DNA from: an uncultured Clostridia bacterium
GTDB lineage: Bacteria > Bacillota_I > Bacilli_A > RF39 > UBA660
Reading direction: 5' to 3'
DNA length: 47,082 bases
Assembly (NCBI GenBank): GCA_947165365.1
Contig: CAMVAF010000009.1
Coordinates: 1-47,082, forward strand
Of this stretch, positions 22,734 to 31,693 are shown piece after piece. The position numbers and the translations under genes are program-made. Within the stretch, counting starts at the first letter, position 1, and every line of letters begins with the position of its first letter. The notes beneath the pieces were generated by a model. That model worked only from the letters and a program-made list of their open reading frames with translations. It had not been told where the DNA came from and did no database searches.

Positions 22734-23250
22734 ACTTCCCTTCTATGATACCATAACCGCCATCTTTTCTTTTATATACAACATTAACAGTATCAGTATC
22801 ACTATCTTTATACATATAAAAATCATGTCCTAATAAATCCATTTGTAATATTGCTTCTTCGCTACTCATTGGTTTAACTTCTATTTTCTTTCTTTTTACA
22901 ACTTCATTATCTTCTTCAATAGGAATTAAATCATCCAAATTAAATTCTTTCTTTACTTTATCTCTTTTTTGTAACTTAGCTTTATTTTTTCTTATTTGTC
23001 TTTCTAATTTATTAATTACTAAATCAACAGCAGCATAAAAGTCTTCTTGTTCTTCTTCTGCTCTTAAAATTAAAGTTTTTAAAGGTATTGTAACTTCAAT
23101 TTTTTGTAAGTAATTATGTATTTTTACTAAAACAGTTGCTTTTGCCTTTTGATCAACTAAGTATTTATCAAGTTTACTTAATTTTTCTTTAACATATCCT
23201 TTCATTGAATCAGTTACTTCTAACTTATTCCCTCTAATCAATATTTCCAT
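22732..23250 (-). CDS. hpf: Ribosome hibernation promoting factor, long form
   Basis: This is a 172-residue protein. Residues 1-100 form the S30AE (RaiA/YfiA) domain (MEILIRGNKLEVTDSMKGYV at the start). A linker follows, and the C-terminal 55 residues form the dimerisation domain (KPMSSEEAILQMDLLGHDFY, then YRRKDGG-like VVYKRKDGGYG). The long form joins two 70S ribosomes into inactive 100S dimers in stationary phase. AAGGAGATGA precedes the ATG. The neighbouring secA matches the hpf-secA order usual in Bacillota, here interrupted by the phospholipase-like gene. Confidence 0.95.
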   Translation of the reverse strand: MEILIRGNKLEVTDSMKGYVKEKLSKLDKYLVDQKAKATVLVKIHNYLQKIEVTIPLKTLILRAEEEQEDFYAAVDLVINKLERQIRKNKAKLQKRDKVKKEFNLDDLIPIEEDNEVVKRKKIEVKPMSSEEAILQMDLLGHDFYMYKDSDTDTVNVVYKRKDGGYGIIEGK

Positions 23251-23335
23251 AATGTCATCTCCTTATCTATACTATAACACATATTATTCAAAAAAACTAT
23301 GATTTAGACATTAAAAATATTTTACTTGACATAAT

Positions 23336-23374
23336 AAAACTATCAACATCCATTACTTCTATGTTGATAGTTTT
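23336..23374 (-). terminator. Terminator of the cold shock gene
   Basis: AAAACTATCAACAT and ATGTTGATAGTTTT form a 14-bp perfect stem with an 11-nt loop, followed by ATTATG. The T-run is within the 3' arm. Confidence 0.75.
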
Positions 23375-23381
23375 CTTTCTA

Positions 23382-23600
23382 CTACACAATAATCTCATCA
23401 TTTACTACTGATACATTAGTGGCTTGATATCCTTTAGAAGTATCAAGTAGATTAAATTCTACACATTGTCCTTCCGCAAGACTTTTATAACCATCTTGAT
23501 TTATTGCTGAATAATGAACAAATATATCATCCTTATCAGTATATTCAATAAATCCGTATCCTTTTTCGTTATTAAACCATTTTACTTTACCTCTTACCAC
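23382..23600 (-). CDS. Cold shock protein
   Basis: This is a 72-residue OB-fold protein with both RNA-binding motifs: RNP1 KGYGFIEY (residues 14-21) and RNP2 DIFVHY (26-31). It acts as an RNA chaperone. The start is GTG (MVRGKVKWF) with a weak AGAGAGAAG ribosome site. A TTGATT/TAATAT promoter (17-bp spacer) near 23670-23700 leaves a leader of about 65 nt, which may carry temperature control as in other csp genes. Confidence 0.93.
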   Translation of the reverse strand: MVRGKVKWFNNEKGYGFIEYTDKDDIFVHYSAINQDGYKSLAEGQCVEFNLLDTSKGYQATNVSVVNDEIIV

Positions 23601-23718
23601 AATTATCTTCTCTCTTTCCTAAATATATTTTTTCGTCCGAGTATTTTTGGTTTTTTAACGCACCATTTAATATTATCAAAAAGATAATTTCTAATCAAGA
23701 ATTTTAACAAATATTTCA

Positions 23719-23767
23719 CAAAAAAAAGTAACTCTTGTCACTAAAAGTGTTAAGTTACTTTTTTTTA
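23719..23767. terminator. Terminator overlapping the end of tagO
   Basis: AAAAAAAGTAACT and AGTTACTTTTTTT form the stem, with an inner CACT/AGTG pair. Both strands end in T-runs. The tagO stop codon (23755-23757) is inside the stem. Confidence 0.7.
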
Positions 23768-24816
23768 CTATTATGAGAATCATTTCTACTTCTTATAATA
23801 TCCGTTTTCCATACAAAGATAATAACCAAAACAAACAATATTGCATAAATAATTCTACCGATAAAAACATCTTTACTATCTTTTAAAGTGTATAAAATTG
23901 ATGCTGTTGCAAATAAAATATTTATACCATAAATAATTAAAACTGTATTACGATGTGAAAAATTCATTTTTAATAATTGATGGTGGAAATGTTGCTTATC
24001 AGGATCACTTATTTTTTGATGTTTAAGTTTTCTTCTTATAATAGCAAATAATGTATCTAAAATAGGTACTGCTAAAATAGCAAGAGGTATAAATACTGAT
24101 GTAATTGCCGTAGTTTTAAAGCCTAAAAGTGATATAACAGCAATTGTAAATCCCATAAATAAGGAACCAGAATCTCCAGCAAATATCTTAGCTGGATGAA
24201 AATTATGAATTAAAAATCCTAAACAACTACCTAACATAATTAAAGCAAGTACAAGTTCTAATTCCCAAAATCTACTTTGAAAAAAACACAAAATAACTGT
24301 TGATAAATAGAAAATACTAGAAATACCACTAGATAAACCATCTAAACCATCAATTAAATTAATAATATTCGTACAAGCAACAATAAATAAAATAGTAATT
24401 GGATAAGAAAAAATACCAAATTCCATATTTAATCCTAAAATACTAACATCACTAAGTAAAATATTACCATAAAAAACAATAACTATACTAGCAAGAAATT
24501 GTCCAAATAATTTAGCCTTTGCACTAATCGGTTTAATATCATCTATAATACCTGTTAATACAATAATAAAACTACCAATTAAAATAGAATTCATTTGAAT
24601 CGTATTCTTAGCAAAAATCATGTAACCTGCTAAAAATCCCATAAATATCCCAAGTCCTCCAAGTCTAGGAATTGGCTTATTATGTACTTTTCTAGCATCT
24701 GGTATATCAAGAGCATTAACATGTATTGCAATTCTCTTAACGAGTGGTGTTATTAAAGCAACAATTATTAAACAACTAAAAACAATTAACAAACTATATT
24801 CAACATTTTTCATCAT
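23755..24816 (-). CDS. tagO: Undecaprenyl-phosphate GlcNAc-1-phosphate transferase
   Basis: This protein of about 353 residues has about ten membrane segments. It belongs to the MraY/WecA family: PRLGGLGIF near 53, the DD motif in TGIIDDIKP near 88, NIINLIDGLDGL near 150, and FAGDSGSLFMG near 208 are the metal and substrate motifs. The HFHHQLLKMNFSH loop is the WecA/TagO type and not MraY. It makes the first lipid-linked intermediate of teichoic acid or other surface polymers. GGAAGTG before ATG 24816 decides the start. The gene next to it encodes a large surface protein, with no operon link visible. Confidence 0.88.
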   Translation of the reverse strand: MMKNVEYSLLIVFSCLIIVALITPLVKRIAIHVNALDIPDARKVHNKPIPRLGGLGIFMGFLAGYMIFAKNTIQMNSILIGSFIIVLTGIIDDIKPISAKAKLFGQFLASIVIVFYGNILLSDVSILGLNMEFGIFSYPITILFIVACTNIINLIDGLDGLSSGISSIFYLSTVILCFFQSRFWELELVLALIMLGSCLGFLIHNFHPAKIFAGDSGSLFMGFTIAVISLLGFKTTAITSVFIPLAILAVPILDTLFAIIRRKLKHQKISDPDKQHFHHQLLKMNFSHRNTVLIIYGINILFATASILYTLKDSKDVFIGRIIYAILFVLVIIFVWKTDIIRSRNDSHNSKKK

Positions 24817-24876
24817 AAACACTTCCATAATTTATTTTATCACCTATTTATAAATAATTCCACATTATTTCTATAG

Positions 24877-24920
24877 AAAATAATAATAGCAGCAAATAAT
24901 TTTACCACCATTATTATTTT
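24877..24920. terminator. Bidirectional hairpin between the dockerin gene and tagO
   Basis: AAAATAATAAT (24877-24887) and ATTATTATTTT (24910-24920) form an 11-bp stem. It is AT-only, so terminator strength is uncertain. Confidence 0.45.
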
Positions 24921-24952
24921 ACAGTAATCTTTTCAGCAAATAAACACGTATA

Positions 24953-27604
24953 TTAATTTAACAAATTAATTATACCCATAATATGTTTACGTATTTGTAT
25001 ATAATCTTGTACACTTACATTCCTATCATTATTAACATCAGCTATTATTTGTTTTTCATCTGACAAAATACTTAAACCCATAATATGTTTACGTATTTGT
25101 ATATAATCTAAAGTACTTATTACCCCATCCTTATTTACGTCACCTATGTTATATAAATTTGTAGAAACATATTCAGGTATTGCTGAACTAGATATTAATA
25201 CCACTTCATTAGAACCAATAATATCTTTTTCATACTTTGGAGTATTATCAGTTGCAGTTAAAATCAAAGCTAATGAATTATATATACTAACTTTATTATT
25301 AGAATCAGATATCGTACATAACTGACCAGCACCATTAAATCGATGGGAATTAATAACCACAATATCTGAATCTGTTAAATTATACATATTAAATACACCA
25401 TTACTAGAATCATTAGTAATATCAGGAAAACTATCATTACCATTATTAATAAAATAACCAGAAGAATTAGATATAAGCATATATGTTCTAGACCCATAAA
25501 CAAAATTATTTAATGATTCTATATTTTTTGAATTCGTTATTCTAATATAAAATAACCTATTATGTGTTACATCTATAAGATTTCTAAAGTAACCTTCAGA
25601 AAAATTATATAAATTATTTAGAGATAATACTGTTGAATTACCAAGAGTATTCTTAATTAATCCAGCCTCGCTATTAACAATATTAATAAAACTTTCAAAT
25701 GATGTTGTTGCCACATTACTAATAGTAAAATACTTACAATGATCCATTCCTATTCCATGAGCAGCTCCTGATATAGTTACATTGGTAATATATACATGTT
25801 CTGTATTATGTGATCCAATTGTTGGTGCAGAAACCACATAATTTGGCGAATCTCCTTGTAATAAATTATTATTTTCCTCATAAATAAACACAATACCAGA
25901 AACACCAGCATTATTTCCAGCTAATTCTATAGTTGAAGTATAATTTATTCCTATATCATTTGGATTTATATTAATTACTGTACCAAGATGACCACTTTGA
26001 CCAGGTTTACCAGCATATCTATTCAATACACTAGATGATCCACGTAAAAGAACATTTTCAGGGACAATTATTTGTTTATTAATCTGATATATTCCAGGTT
26101 TTAAATAAACAACACCACCACCTAATACACCAACCTTATTTAAAGCATATTGAATATCATCTTGATTTGAATTAGAATCCAGAGAAATAATATTATTTCC
26201 TGTTGTTTTTGTTTTTCTAGATAAATAAATATTACCTAAAGATATTTGTGATGAAAGATTATTTACTCCTTCTTGTAAATCACTATATTCATCACTTAAA
26301 TCATTATTATAAATAATATATCCATGCGTACTACCATTTAATCTTACATCTTTTAATTTAAAAACTCCCTTTATACCATCATCAGTACCACTATCATAAA
26401 AAATAGAATAAGCACTTCCCTCAATATATGAATGCGAAATTTGATAACCTAAAAAAAGATGAACATAAGAATGTCTTTCATTATTCTTACCAGCATGTAT
26501 ATCCCCAGCGTGTATTCCTTCTTCACAATTTAAAATATTTAAATTATACATAAGTCCTGACCCCATAGCATCTCTACTATTATTTAAACCATAATGTTGT
26601 TCATCATAAGAACCAGGAATATATATACCATATTTATATCCAGAAATAGTTATATTGGCATATTGATACATTTCAACATCAGATATATAAAGACCAATAC
26701 CTGATATTTTTTTAATAAATGAAACTAATTCACTACTATTTGGTTTATTACTAGATGTATTTAAATAATTTAAATTTGCATTTACCCAATAATCAGGTTT
26801 TAATGTCATATTGTTTATCGTTCCTACATCAGAGGAATTATGTAAAACCAAACCCTTATATAGAACAGTCCCTTTAACATTATCAACTTCTACCATTTCA
26901 CTAACATTTGATTCGCTTATTGATTCACCAATACCACGAACACTATTTATTAGAGTTATATTCTTCATTGTAAATAAAATAGGACGATAAAAATTATTAT
27001 TTGCAAAAGAATCTAACTCACCATGACCATAATAAAATGTCCATGGTTGATCTTTATATGTACTTTGAGAAGAATCATTATCATTTATATAATATCCTTG
27101 ATTAATATAGTAAATAGTTAAACCAACAGCACCACTACCTGATGATAATTTAAATAATCCTGTTTTTTCCACATCAGTACTATCATATGTAATATTATTA
27201 ACATCCACGGTAATTATTGTTCCATAAGATGGATTAGGAGTATCAGGATCTTGCCAATCGCCATATAAAGTACATCCTCTTGGAATTTGAATTGTCCTAC
27301 TTACACGATATATCCCAGATTTTAAAAATACTGTTCCTCCACGATTACTCAAACATATGTTTAAAGCATTTTGAATATCATCCGTTCTATCAATAGTAGA
27401 ATCACCAGTAGGTTCTAACACATAATCTGCAACAATAGTTTCATTAGTAGAATATACAGTGTTTACTAAAACAGGTGTATATTCAGATATATCAGGATTA
27501 TTCACAGTTTTATAATCTTTCATTTTGTCTTTTGTATTTAATAAAAAATAAAATAGTAAACTAATTATCAAAACCAAAAATATAATTAATATCTTTTTTT
27601 TCAT
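24953..27604 (-). CDS. Large surface protein: two beta-helix (pectate-lyase-like) domains and a dockerin
   Basis: This protein of about 883 residues has an N-terminal hydrophobic signal anchor (about residues 5-25). Two pectate_lyase_3-type beta-helix domains follow, opening with DDIQNALNICLSNRGGTVFL (about 75) and DDIQYALNKVGVLGGGVVYL (about 490). The C-terminal 65 residues are a type I dockerin-like pair of EF-hand repeats, each with DVNKDG/DVNNDR then YIQIRKHIMG. No cohesin or cellulosome gene is in the window. It probably acts at the surface on a polysaccharide or as an adhesin; catalytic residues cannot be assigned. ATG 27604 has AGAGGGAT upstream. Confidence 0.8.
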   Translation of the reverse strand: MKKKILIIFLVLIISLLFYFLLNTKDKMKDYKTVNNPDISEYTPVLVNTVYSTNETIVADYVLEPTGDSTIDRTDDIQNALNICLSNRGGTVFLKSGIYRVSRTIQIPRGCTLYGDWQDPDTPNPSYGTIITVDVNNITYDSTDVEKTGLFKLSSGSGAVGLTIYYINQGYYINDNDSSQSTYKDQPWTFYYGHGELDSFANNNFYRPILFTMKNITLINSVRGIGESISESNVSEMVEVDNVKGTVLYKGLVLHNSSDVGTINNMTLKPDYWVNANLNYLNTSSNKPNSSELVSFIKKISGIGLYISDVEMYQYANITISGYKYGIYIPGSYDEQHYGLNNSRDAMGSGLMYNLNILNCEEGIHAGDIHAGKNNERHSYVHLFLGYQISHSYIEGSAYSIFYDSGTDDGIKGVFKLKDVRLNGSTHGYIIYNNDLSDEYSDLQEGVNNLSSQISLGNIYLSRKTKTTGNNIISLDSNSNQDDIQYALNKVGVLGGGVVYLKPGIYQINKQIIVPENVLLRGSSSVLNRYAGKPGQSGHLGTVININPNDIGINYTSTIELAGNNAGVSGIVFIYEENNNLLQGDSPNYVVSAPTIGSHNTEHVYITNVTISGAAHGIGMDHCKYFTISNVATTSFESFINIVNSEAGLIKNTLGNSTVLSLNNLYNFSEGYFRNLIDVTHNRLFYIRITNSKNIESLNNFVYGSRTYMLISNSSGYFINNGNDSFPDITNDSSNGVFNMYNLTDSDIVVINSHRFNGAGQLCTISDSNNKVSIYNSLALILTATDNTPKYEKDIIGSNEVVLISSSAIPEYVSTNLYNIGDVNKDGVISTLDYIQIRKHIMGLSILSDEKQIIADVNNDRNVSVQDYIQIRKHIMGIINLLN
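24974..25109. repeat. 34-bp exact direct repeat in the dockerin region
   Basis: Positions 24974-25007 and 25076-25109 are identical over 34 bp and encode DYIQIRKHIMG in both calcium-binding repeats. Exact identity at DNA level in a diverged protein repeat points to recent duplication or gene conversion. Confidence 0.85.
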
Positions 27605-27652
27605 ATATCCCTCTACCATAATTATAAAATAAAAAAATCATTATATCAATAG

Positions 27653-27681
27653 AAAAAAATATTGCTATTTCTCGCAATATT
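27653..27681 (-). terminator. Terminator of the DUF975-like gene
   Basis: AATATTGC and GCAATATT form an 8-bp perfect stem with an 8-nt loop, followed by a run of seven T, shortly after the stop codon. Confidence 0.75.
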
Positions 27682-27687
27682 TTCAAA

Positions 27688-28311
27688 CTATTTTAATTTT
27701 TCGTAAACCATTGTTGTAGCAACCAACATATAAGGCATTAACCAAATATATAAAATTCCAAATGTTATTGTTGCTAGTATTTCCCAACCAATAAAAGATA
27801 AAGCAAAAATAAATAAATCCATTTTATGTCCTTTAGTAGTTGCCCATGCTTTTTTAATTACATCCATTGTACCTAAATCTTCATTATCAACAGCAACTTC
27901 TTCAACATATGTTAAACCAATAGCTGCTATAATTCCTGGAATTACAAATAAGATTGAGCAACCAAGAACGATTAATCCTACAACTAATGAAATTACAAAT
28001 GCACGAACTAAATTCTTCTTAGTATATTCTTTAACATCATTCCAATCAAATTTTTCACCACGAATGAAACTTAAGATATATTTAGCATATGCAAACATAA
28101 AAGCTGATTCTAAAAAACTACCGCAGAATGAGATAATACCATAAACAATCTTTAACACATTTTCATCTAATTTAAGAAGACCAATTACAACACCACATAC
28201 AAAGAAAATTGCAAATAATATTAAATTAAATAAAACAAATGGTTTCCAAATTGTCCAAAGATTACCCTTAATTTTCTTCTTTGCTTCCTCTTTAATACTA
28301 ACTCTATCCAT
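27688..28311 (-). CDS. DUF975-family integral membrane protein
   Basis: This is a 207-residue protein with about five to six membrane segments. The N-terminus (IKEEAKKKIKGNLWTIWKPF), the middle VIPGIIAAIGLTYVEEVAVD and the KAWATTKGHKMDLFIFALSF segment are typical of the DUF975 family of Bacillota, whose function is unknown. It is a single gene between the mbl terminator and its own terminator. Confidence 0.75.
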   Translation of the reverse strand: MDRVSIKEEAKKKIKGNLWTIWKPFVLFNLILFAIFFVCGVVIGLLKLDENVLKIVYGIISFCGSFLESAFMFAYAKYILSFIRGEKFDWNDVKEYTKKNLVRAFVISLVVGLIVLGCSILFVIPGIIAAIGLTYVEEVAVDNEDLGTMDVIKKAWATTKGHKMDLFIFALSFIGWEILATITFGILYIWLMPYMLVATTMVYEKLK

Positions 28312-28362
28312 AATTACTCCTTTCTACGTTTATTATATCATTGAATAATAACAATATCAACC

Positions 28363-28393
28363 AAAAAAGCTACTTGAATTATTTTTCAAGTAG
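28363..28393 (-). terminator. Terminator of mbl, overlapping its stop codon
   Basis: CTACTTGAA and TTCAAGTAG form a 9-bp perfect stem, followed by CTTTTTTGG. The mbl stop codon (28379-28381) is in the loop. Confidence 0.8.
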
Positions 28394-29362
28394 TCTTAAA
28401 TTATCAAGTAAAATACCCGTTCCAGATACAACACTTGTAAGAGGACTATCTGATATATTAGTATTTACCGCTAACTCATCAGTAAATGCTTTATCAATAC
28501 CATCAAGTAAAGCTCCTCCACCAGTTATCATAATTCCGTTTTTATAAATATCGGCAGCAAGCTCAGGAGGAGTATTCTCCAACACATTTTTAGCAGCATT
28601 TATTATTTTCTTTATATCATTTGACAACGCCTGATATATTTCATTAGAATCAATTGATAAACTTTTAGGAAGTCCTGATACCAGATCTCTTCCTTTAATT
28701 TTCATTAGTTTTTTCTTTTCTGGTTTAATAGCCGTACCCATTTCATGTTTTATTTCATTTGCCGTTCTTTCTCCTATTAACATTTTATGTTTGTCTTTCA
28801 CAAAATCTTTAATATCAATATCAAAAGTATTACCAGCAACCTTTAATGATTTACTAATTACAATATCACCTAGTGATAATACTGCAATATCTGTTGTTCC
28901 ACCACCAATATCAACAATCATATTACCCTCTGGTTTACTAATATCAAGTCCGGCACCAATAGCAGCTACTTTAGGTTCTTCTTCTAAATATACTTTTTTC
29001 GCTCCTAATCTTTCAGCAGCTTCTCTAATTGCATTTTTTTCAACCTCTGTAGTATCAGTAGGACAACATATAATTATTTTAGGCTTTTTAAAGATACCAA
29101 ACCCCTTTACTTTATTAATAAAATAATTAAGCATCATTAAAGTAATATCAAAATCAGCAATAACACCATCTTTCATTGGTTTAATAGCCTCATATCTTCC
29201 AGGAGTTTTCCCTAACATTTTATATGCATCTATTCCAAAAGCAAGCGGTTTTTTAGAATCTTTTTCTATAGCCACAACACTTGGTTCATTAAGAACTATT
29301 CCCTCACCTTTAATATAAATTAATACATTTGCTGTCCCTAAATCTATTCCGATATTTTTCAC
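28379..29362 (-). CDS. mbl: MreB-family actin-like cell shape protein (Mbl)
   Basis: This protein of about 327 residues has actin-fold motifs: NIGIDLGTANVL (phosphate 1), MIVDIGGGTTDIAVLS (phosphate 2, about 150) and NGIMITGGGALLDGI (adenosine motif, about 280). It organises elongation of the side wall. Directly following spoIIID, as mbl does in B. subtilis, it is called mbl and not mreB. GTG at 29362 has GGGTGATT upstream, part of which is the spoIIID stop codon. A GTG three codons upstream is the alternative. Confidence 0.88.
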   Translation of the reverse strand: MKNIGIDLGTANVLIYIKGEGIVLNEPSVVAIEKDSKKPLAFGIDAYKMLGKTPGRYEAIKPMKDGVIADFDITLMMLNYFINKVKGFGIFKKPKIIICCPTDTTEVEKNAIREAAERLGAKKVYLEEEPKVAAIGAGLDISKPEGNMIVDIGGGTTDIAVLSLGDIVISKSLKVAGNTFDIDIKDFVKDKHKMLIGERTANEIKHEMGTAIKPEKKKLMKIKGRDLVSGLPKSLSIDSNEIYQALSNDIKKIINAAKNVLENTPPELAADIYKNGIMITGGGALLDGIDKAFTDELAVNTNISDSPLTSVVSGTGILLDNLRLLEK

Positions 29363-29367
29363 ACAAA

Positions 29368-29586
29368 TCACCCAATTATAGTATTACCAATTTTTTTTGA
29401 ATTATTTATTTTTTTTAACTCTTTTTGACATCTATTATATAATATTCCATCAATATTCTTTAAATTAATATTTAAATCATACCAAATAACATCCTTACTA
29501 ACTCCAAAGATATTTGATAATTCTTGATAACTTTTATTAAGAGATAATAAATATCTACACTCTAACATAATCCTTACTATATTCAT
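29368..29586 (-). CDS. spoIIID: Sporulation transcription factor SpoIIID
   Basis: This is a 72-residue helix-turn-helix protein, shorter than B. subtilis SpoIIID (93). The segment SLNKSYQELSNIFGVSKDVI and the following WYDLNINLKNID match the family pattern (KKTVR-AKEFGVSKSTVHKDL). It controls mother-cell genes during sporulation. The place between spoIIQ and mbl supports the call. The basic C-terminal helix is short. Its stop codon overlaps the mbl ribosome site. Confidence 0.75.
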   Translation of the reverse strand: MNIVRIMLECRYLLSLNKSYQELSNIFGVSKDVIWYDLNINLKNIDGILYNRCQKELKKINNSKKIGNTIIG

Positions 29587-29607
29587 AATTCACCAATAAA
29601 TTTTATT

Positions 29608-29630
29608 AAAAAAAGTGATTAAATATCACC
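29608..29630 (-). terminator. Terminator of spoIIQ, with the stop codon in its loop
   Basis: GTGAT-ATTTA-ATCAC is followed by seven T. The spoIIQ TAA (29619-29621) is in the loop and 3' arm. Confidence 0.7.
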
Positions 29631-30251
29631 TAATTTTTTTTCATAAATAACAGTAGGATTTATTATTTTACCATTTTGATAAACTTCAAAATGCAAATGA
29701 TTACCAAGATTTTCATTTAATTTGCTCAAACCACTAGTCGCAATTTTTTGACCCGTAACAACAATATCTCCTTTTTTTACTTCAATATTTGCAAGACCTT
29801 GATAAACACTAATAAGTGTAGAGTTATGTCTGATTTTAACAGTTTTGCCAAGAAGTTCGTCCTCATTTACGTCAACAACAGTACCTTCATATACTGAAAC
29901 AACATCAAAAATATCATCCATTACATAATCAATACCAGTATTTTGCATATAAGTATCACCATATAATACAATAGCTTTTTCTTTTTCTTCTAAAGATAAA
30001 TTAGCATCATAATAACCTCTACCAATTTTAACAGAATCATTAATATATGGTCTAACTATTTTTTCTTCATTAATACTATTAATAACTGGAATACTTCTAT
30101 TTAATATAGTATTAGAGACAAAATTAATATTGTCAAATGCTTCTTTTTCATCACTTTTATCAAATTCCTTCTTTGTCAAATAAACACCTACTGTAATTAC
30201 AAACAAAACCAAAACATACAACGTTGGTATTAATAATGATTTCTTTTTCAT
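29619..30251 (-). CDS. spoIIQ: Stage II sporulation protein SpoIIQ-like, M23 (LytM) fold
   Basis: This is a 210-residue protein with one N-terminal membrane segment (about 8-28) and an extracellular LytM domain (about 95-205). The C-terminal zinc motif GNHLHFEV is present, but the first ligand of the usual HxxxD motif is Asn (MQNTGIDYV), so peptidase activity is doubtful. SpoIIQ of B. subtilis is also regarded as inactive. SpoIIQ sits in the forespore membrane and binds SpoIIIAH across the engulfing membranes. The position before spoIIID-mbl supports the call. Confidence 0.8.
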   Translation of the reverse strand: MKKKSLLIPTLYVLVLFVITVGVYLTKKEFDKSDEKEAFDNINFVSNTILNRSIPVINSINEEKIVRPYINDSVKIGRGYYDANLSLEEKEKAIVLYGDTYMQNTGIDYVMDDIFDVVSVYEGTVVDVNEDELLGKTVKIRHNSTLISVYQGLANIEVKKGDIVVTGQKIATSGLSKLNENLGNHLHFEVYQNGKIINPTVIYEKKLGDI

Positions 30252-30277
30252 AATATCACCTCAGTTATATTTATTAA

Positions 30278-30309
30278 CAAAAAAAAACTTTTTATACTAA
30301 AAAAGTTTT
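30278..30309 (-). terminator. Terminator of the 133-residue gene, with the stop codon in its loop
   Basis: AAAACTTTTT and AAAAAGTTTT form a 10-bp stem, followed by a T-run. The stop codon TAG (30297-30299) is in the loop. Confidence 0.7.
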
Positions 30310-30698
30310 GAGAATATCATAATAATCATAAATATCAAAGGAATAATACCCATAATTATCAAAAATACTTTTTCTATTAAAAGATATTTTTCTAACAATA
30401 TTGATTTTTCTTTTCTTAATTTCATTGTTTTTAAAATCAAAAATACAACTATAGCTATAAAAACAATAACAAAAATTCCAATATATATGCCTAGACTATT
30501 AACATAATTAATTTCATCATTATAAAATCCTACCAACCCATTTTCATAATATGAGTGAGCATTATTATTCAAAACACCTAAAAAATACTTAACTAAATTA
30601 AAAATTATATATAGTAAAAACACAAAATATTCACTACCAACACCAAACCCAATAATCATATTTGTAAAATATTTTTTTTCTAAATTTTCATCTTTCAT
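30297..30698 (-). CDS. Small integral membrane protein, unknown
   Basis: This is a 133-residue protein with three membrane segments (about 13-40, 68-90 and 107-130) and a short basic cytoplasmic linker (KTMKLRKEKS). No family is recognised. It lies 12 bp behind the DUF1146 gene in the same direction and ends in its own terminator, so it is likely co-transcribed with rpiB and the DUF1146 gene. Confidence 0.65.
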   Translation of the reverse strand: MKDENLEKKYFTNMIIGFGVGSEYFVFLLYIIFNLVKYFLGVLNNNAHSYYENGLVGFYNDEINYVNSLGIYIGIFVIVFIAIVVFLILKTMKLRKEKSILLEKYLLIEKVFLIIMGIIPLIFMIIMIFSKLF

Positions 30699-30710
30699 AA
30701 ATTAAACTCC

Positions 30711-30902
30711 TTAAAAAATCTTTATATTTATAAAATCATACAATAAATTAGCTAAAAGATATATTAATACCAAAGCTAATATAATATAAAATACTCTTGC
30801 TTGTACAACTTTTCCCTTTTTAAAAATACCATTTATATTTACTGAATCCATTGACCAAATAACTAAAATGCTACTTAGTATATACACAGCAAATTTAAGC
30901 AT
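30711..30902 (-). CDS. DUF1146-family membrane protein (YwzB-like)
   Basis: This is a 63-residue protein with two membrane segments and the linker SVNINGIFKKGKVVQARVFY, characteristic of the DUF1146 (YwzB) family. In other Bacillota it lies near murA, spoIID and spoIIQ; the function is unknown. ATG 30902 has GGTGAT upstream and lies inside the last codons of rpiB (8-bp overlap), so translation is coupled. Confidence 0.78.
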   Translation of the reverse strand: MLKFAVYILSSILVIWSMDSVNINGIFKKGKVVQARVFYIILALVLIYLLANLLYDFINIKIF

Positions 30903-31347
30903 GATAATCACCATTTTCAATCATTTTAACTTTATTAATTCTTCTTACATGCTTATCTAAATTAGAAAAATCTGTATTAACAAAGACCTTTACTATTTCC
31001 AAAGCCTCATCAACACTTTTCTCTCCATTAAACGCTACACAATTGGTATTATTATCACATCTTGTATGATAAGCATCTATTTTATTATCCACTTTAGCAC
31101 AATAAATTCCTTTCATTTTATTCAAAGCAATACTAATTCCTATACCACTACCACAAATAGCAACACCATAATCAACATCATGATTTATAATACCATTACC
31201 TAGTTTATATGCATAATCAGGATAATCACAAGAATCTAAACTATTTGTACCATAATCAATAATATTATAACCCAAATCACTTAATTTACTAATTAAATCA
31301 TTTTTCAGTTTATAACCACGATGATCAGAAGCAATACCTATTTTCAT
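30895..31347 (-). CDS. rpiB: Ribose-5-phosphate isomerase B
   Basis: This is a 150-residue enzyme of the pentose phosphate pathway (LacAB/RpiB fold). It has IASDHRGYKLK at the start, the catalytic Cys in GVAICGSGIG (about 66), and HTRCDNNTN (about 98), where the His opens the sugar ring. The start at ATG 31347 has an AGGAGG site; a TTG two codons upstream is not needed. It overlaps the DUF1146 gene. Confidence 0.93.
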   Translation of the reverse strand: MKIGIASDHRGYKLKNDLISKLSDLGYNIIDYGTNSLDSCDYPDYAYKLGNGIINHDVDYGVAICGSGIGISIALNKMKGIYCAKVDNKIDAYHTRCDNNTNCVAFNGEKSVDEALEIVKVFVNTDFSNLDKHVRRINKVKMIENGDYHA

Positions 31348-31384
31348 AATCAATCCTCCTACACTTATACTTTATCATAAAAAA

Positions 31385-31409
31385 GAAAAAAAGAATAGAA
31401 AAACTATCC
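31385..31409 (-). terminator. Terminator of rpmE, with the stop codon in its stem
   Basis: GGATAG and CTATTC (one G-U pair) around five T, followed by seven T. The rpmE stop TAG is the end of the 5' arm. Confidence 0.65.
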
Positions 31410-31616
31410 TTCATATCCATATTTTTTATTAAATTTGTCAACTCTTCCTGTTTTTGAACCTCTAGCTTGTTTTCCAGTAAAAAAAGGATGACATTTAGAG
31501 CAAATTTCAACATTTATTTCACTCTTTGTAGATTTTGTTTTAAAAGTTTCACCACAAGCACAAGTTACAGTACAATCAACATATTCAACTTTCTTCTCAT
31601 TATTATTTTTAGCCAT
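31404..31616 (-). CDS. rpmE: 50S ribosomal protein L31, zinc-binding type
   Basis: This is a 70-residue protein with the zinc-binding cysteines CTVTCAC and CSKC, and the conserved HPFFTGKQ and [11 protein letters not shown] segments. It is the C+ (zinc) form, which implies that zinc stress may be met by another paralogue. GAAAGGAG precedes the ATG. Confidence 0.96.
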   Translation of the reverse strand: MAKNNNEKKVEYVDCTVTCACGETFKTKSTKSEINVEICSKCHPFFTGKQARGSKTGRVDKFNKKYGYEG

Positions 31617-31693
31617 AATATTCTCCTTTCGCCATGAATTTAATCATAGTAATACAAATTACTAGGATATTATAACAATATTTTTTATTAAAA

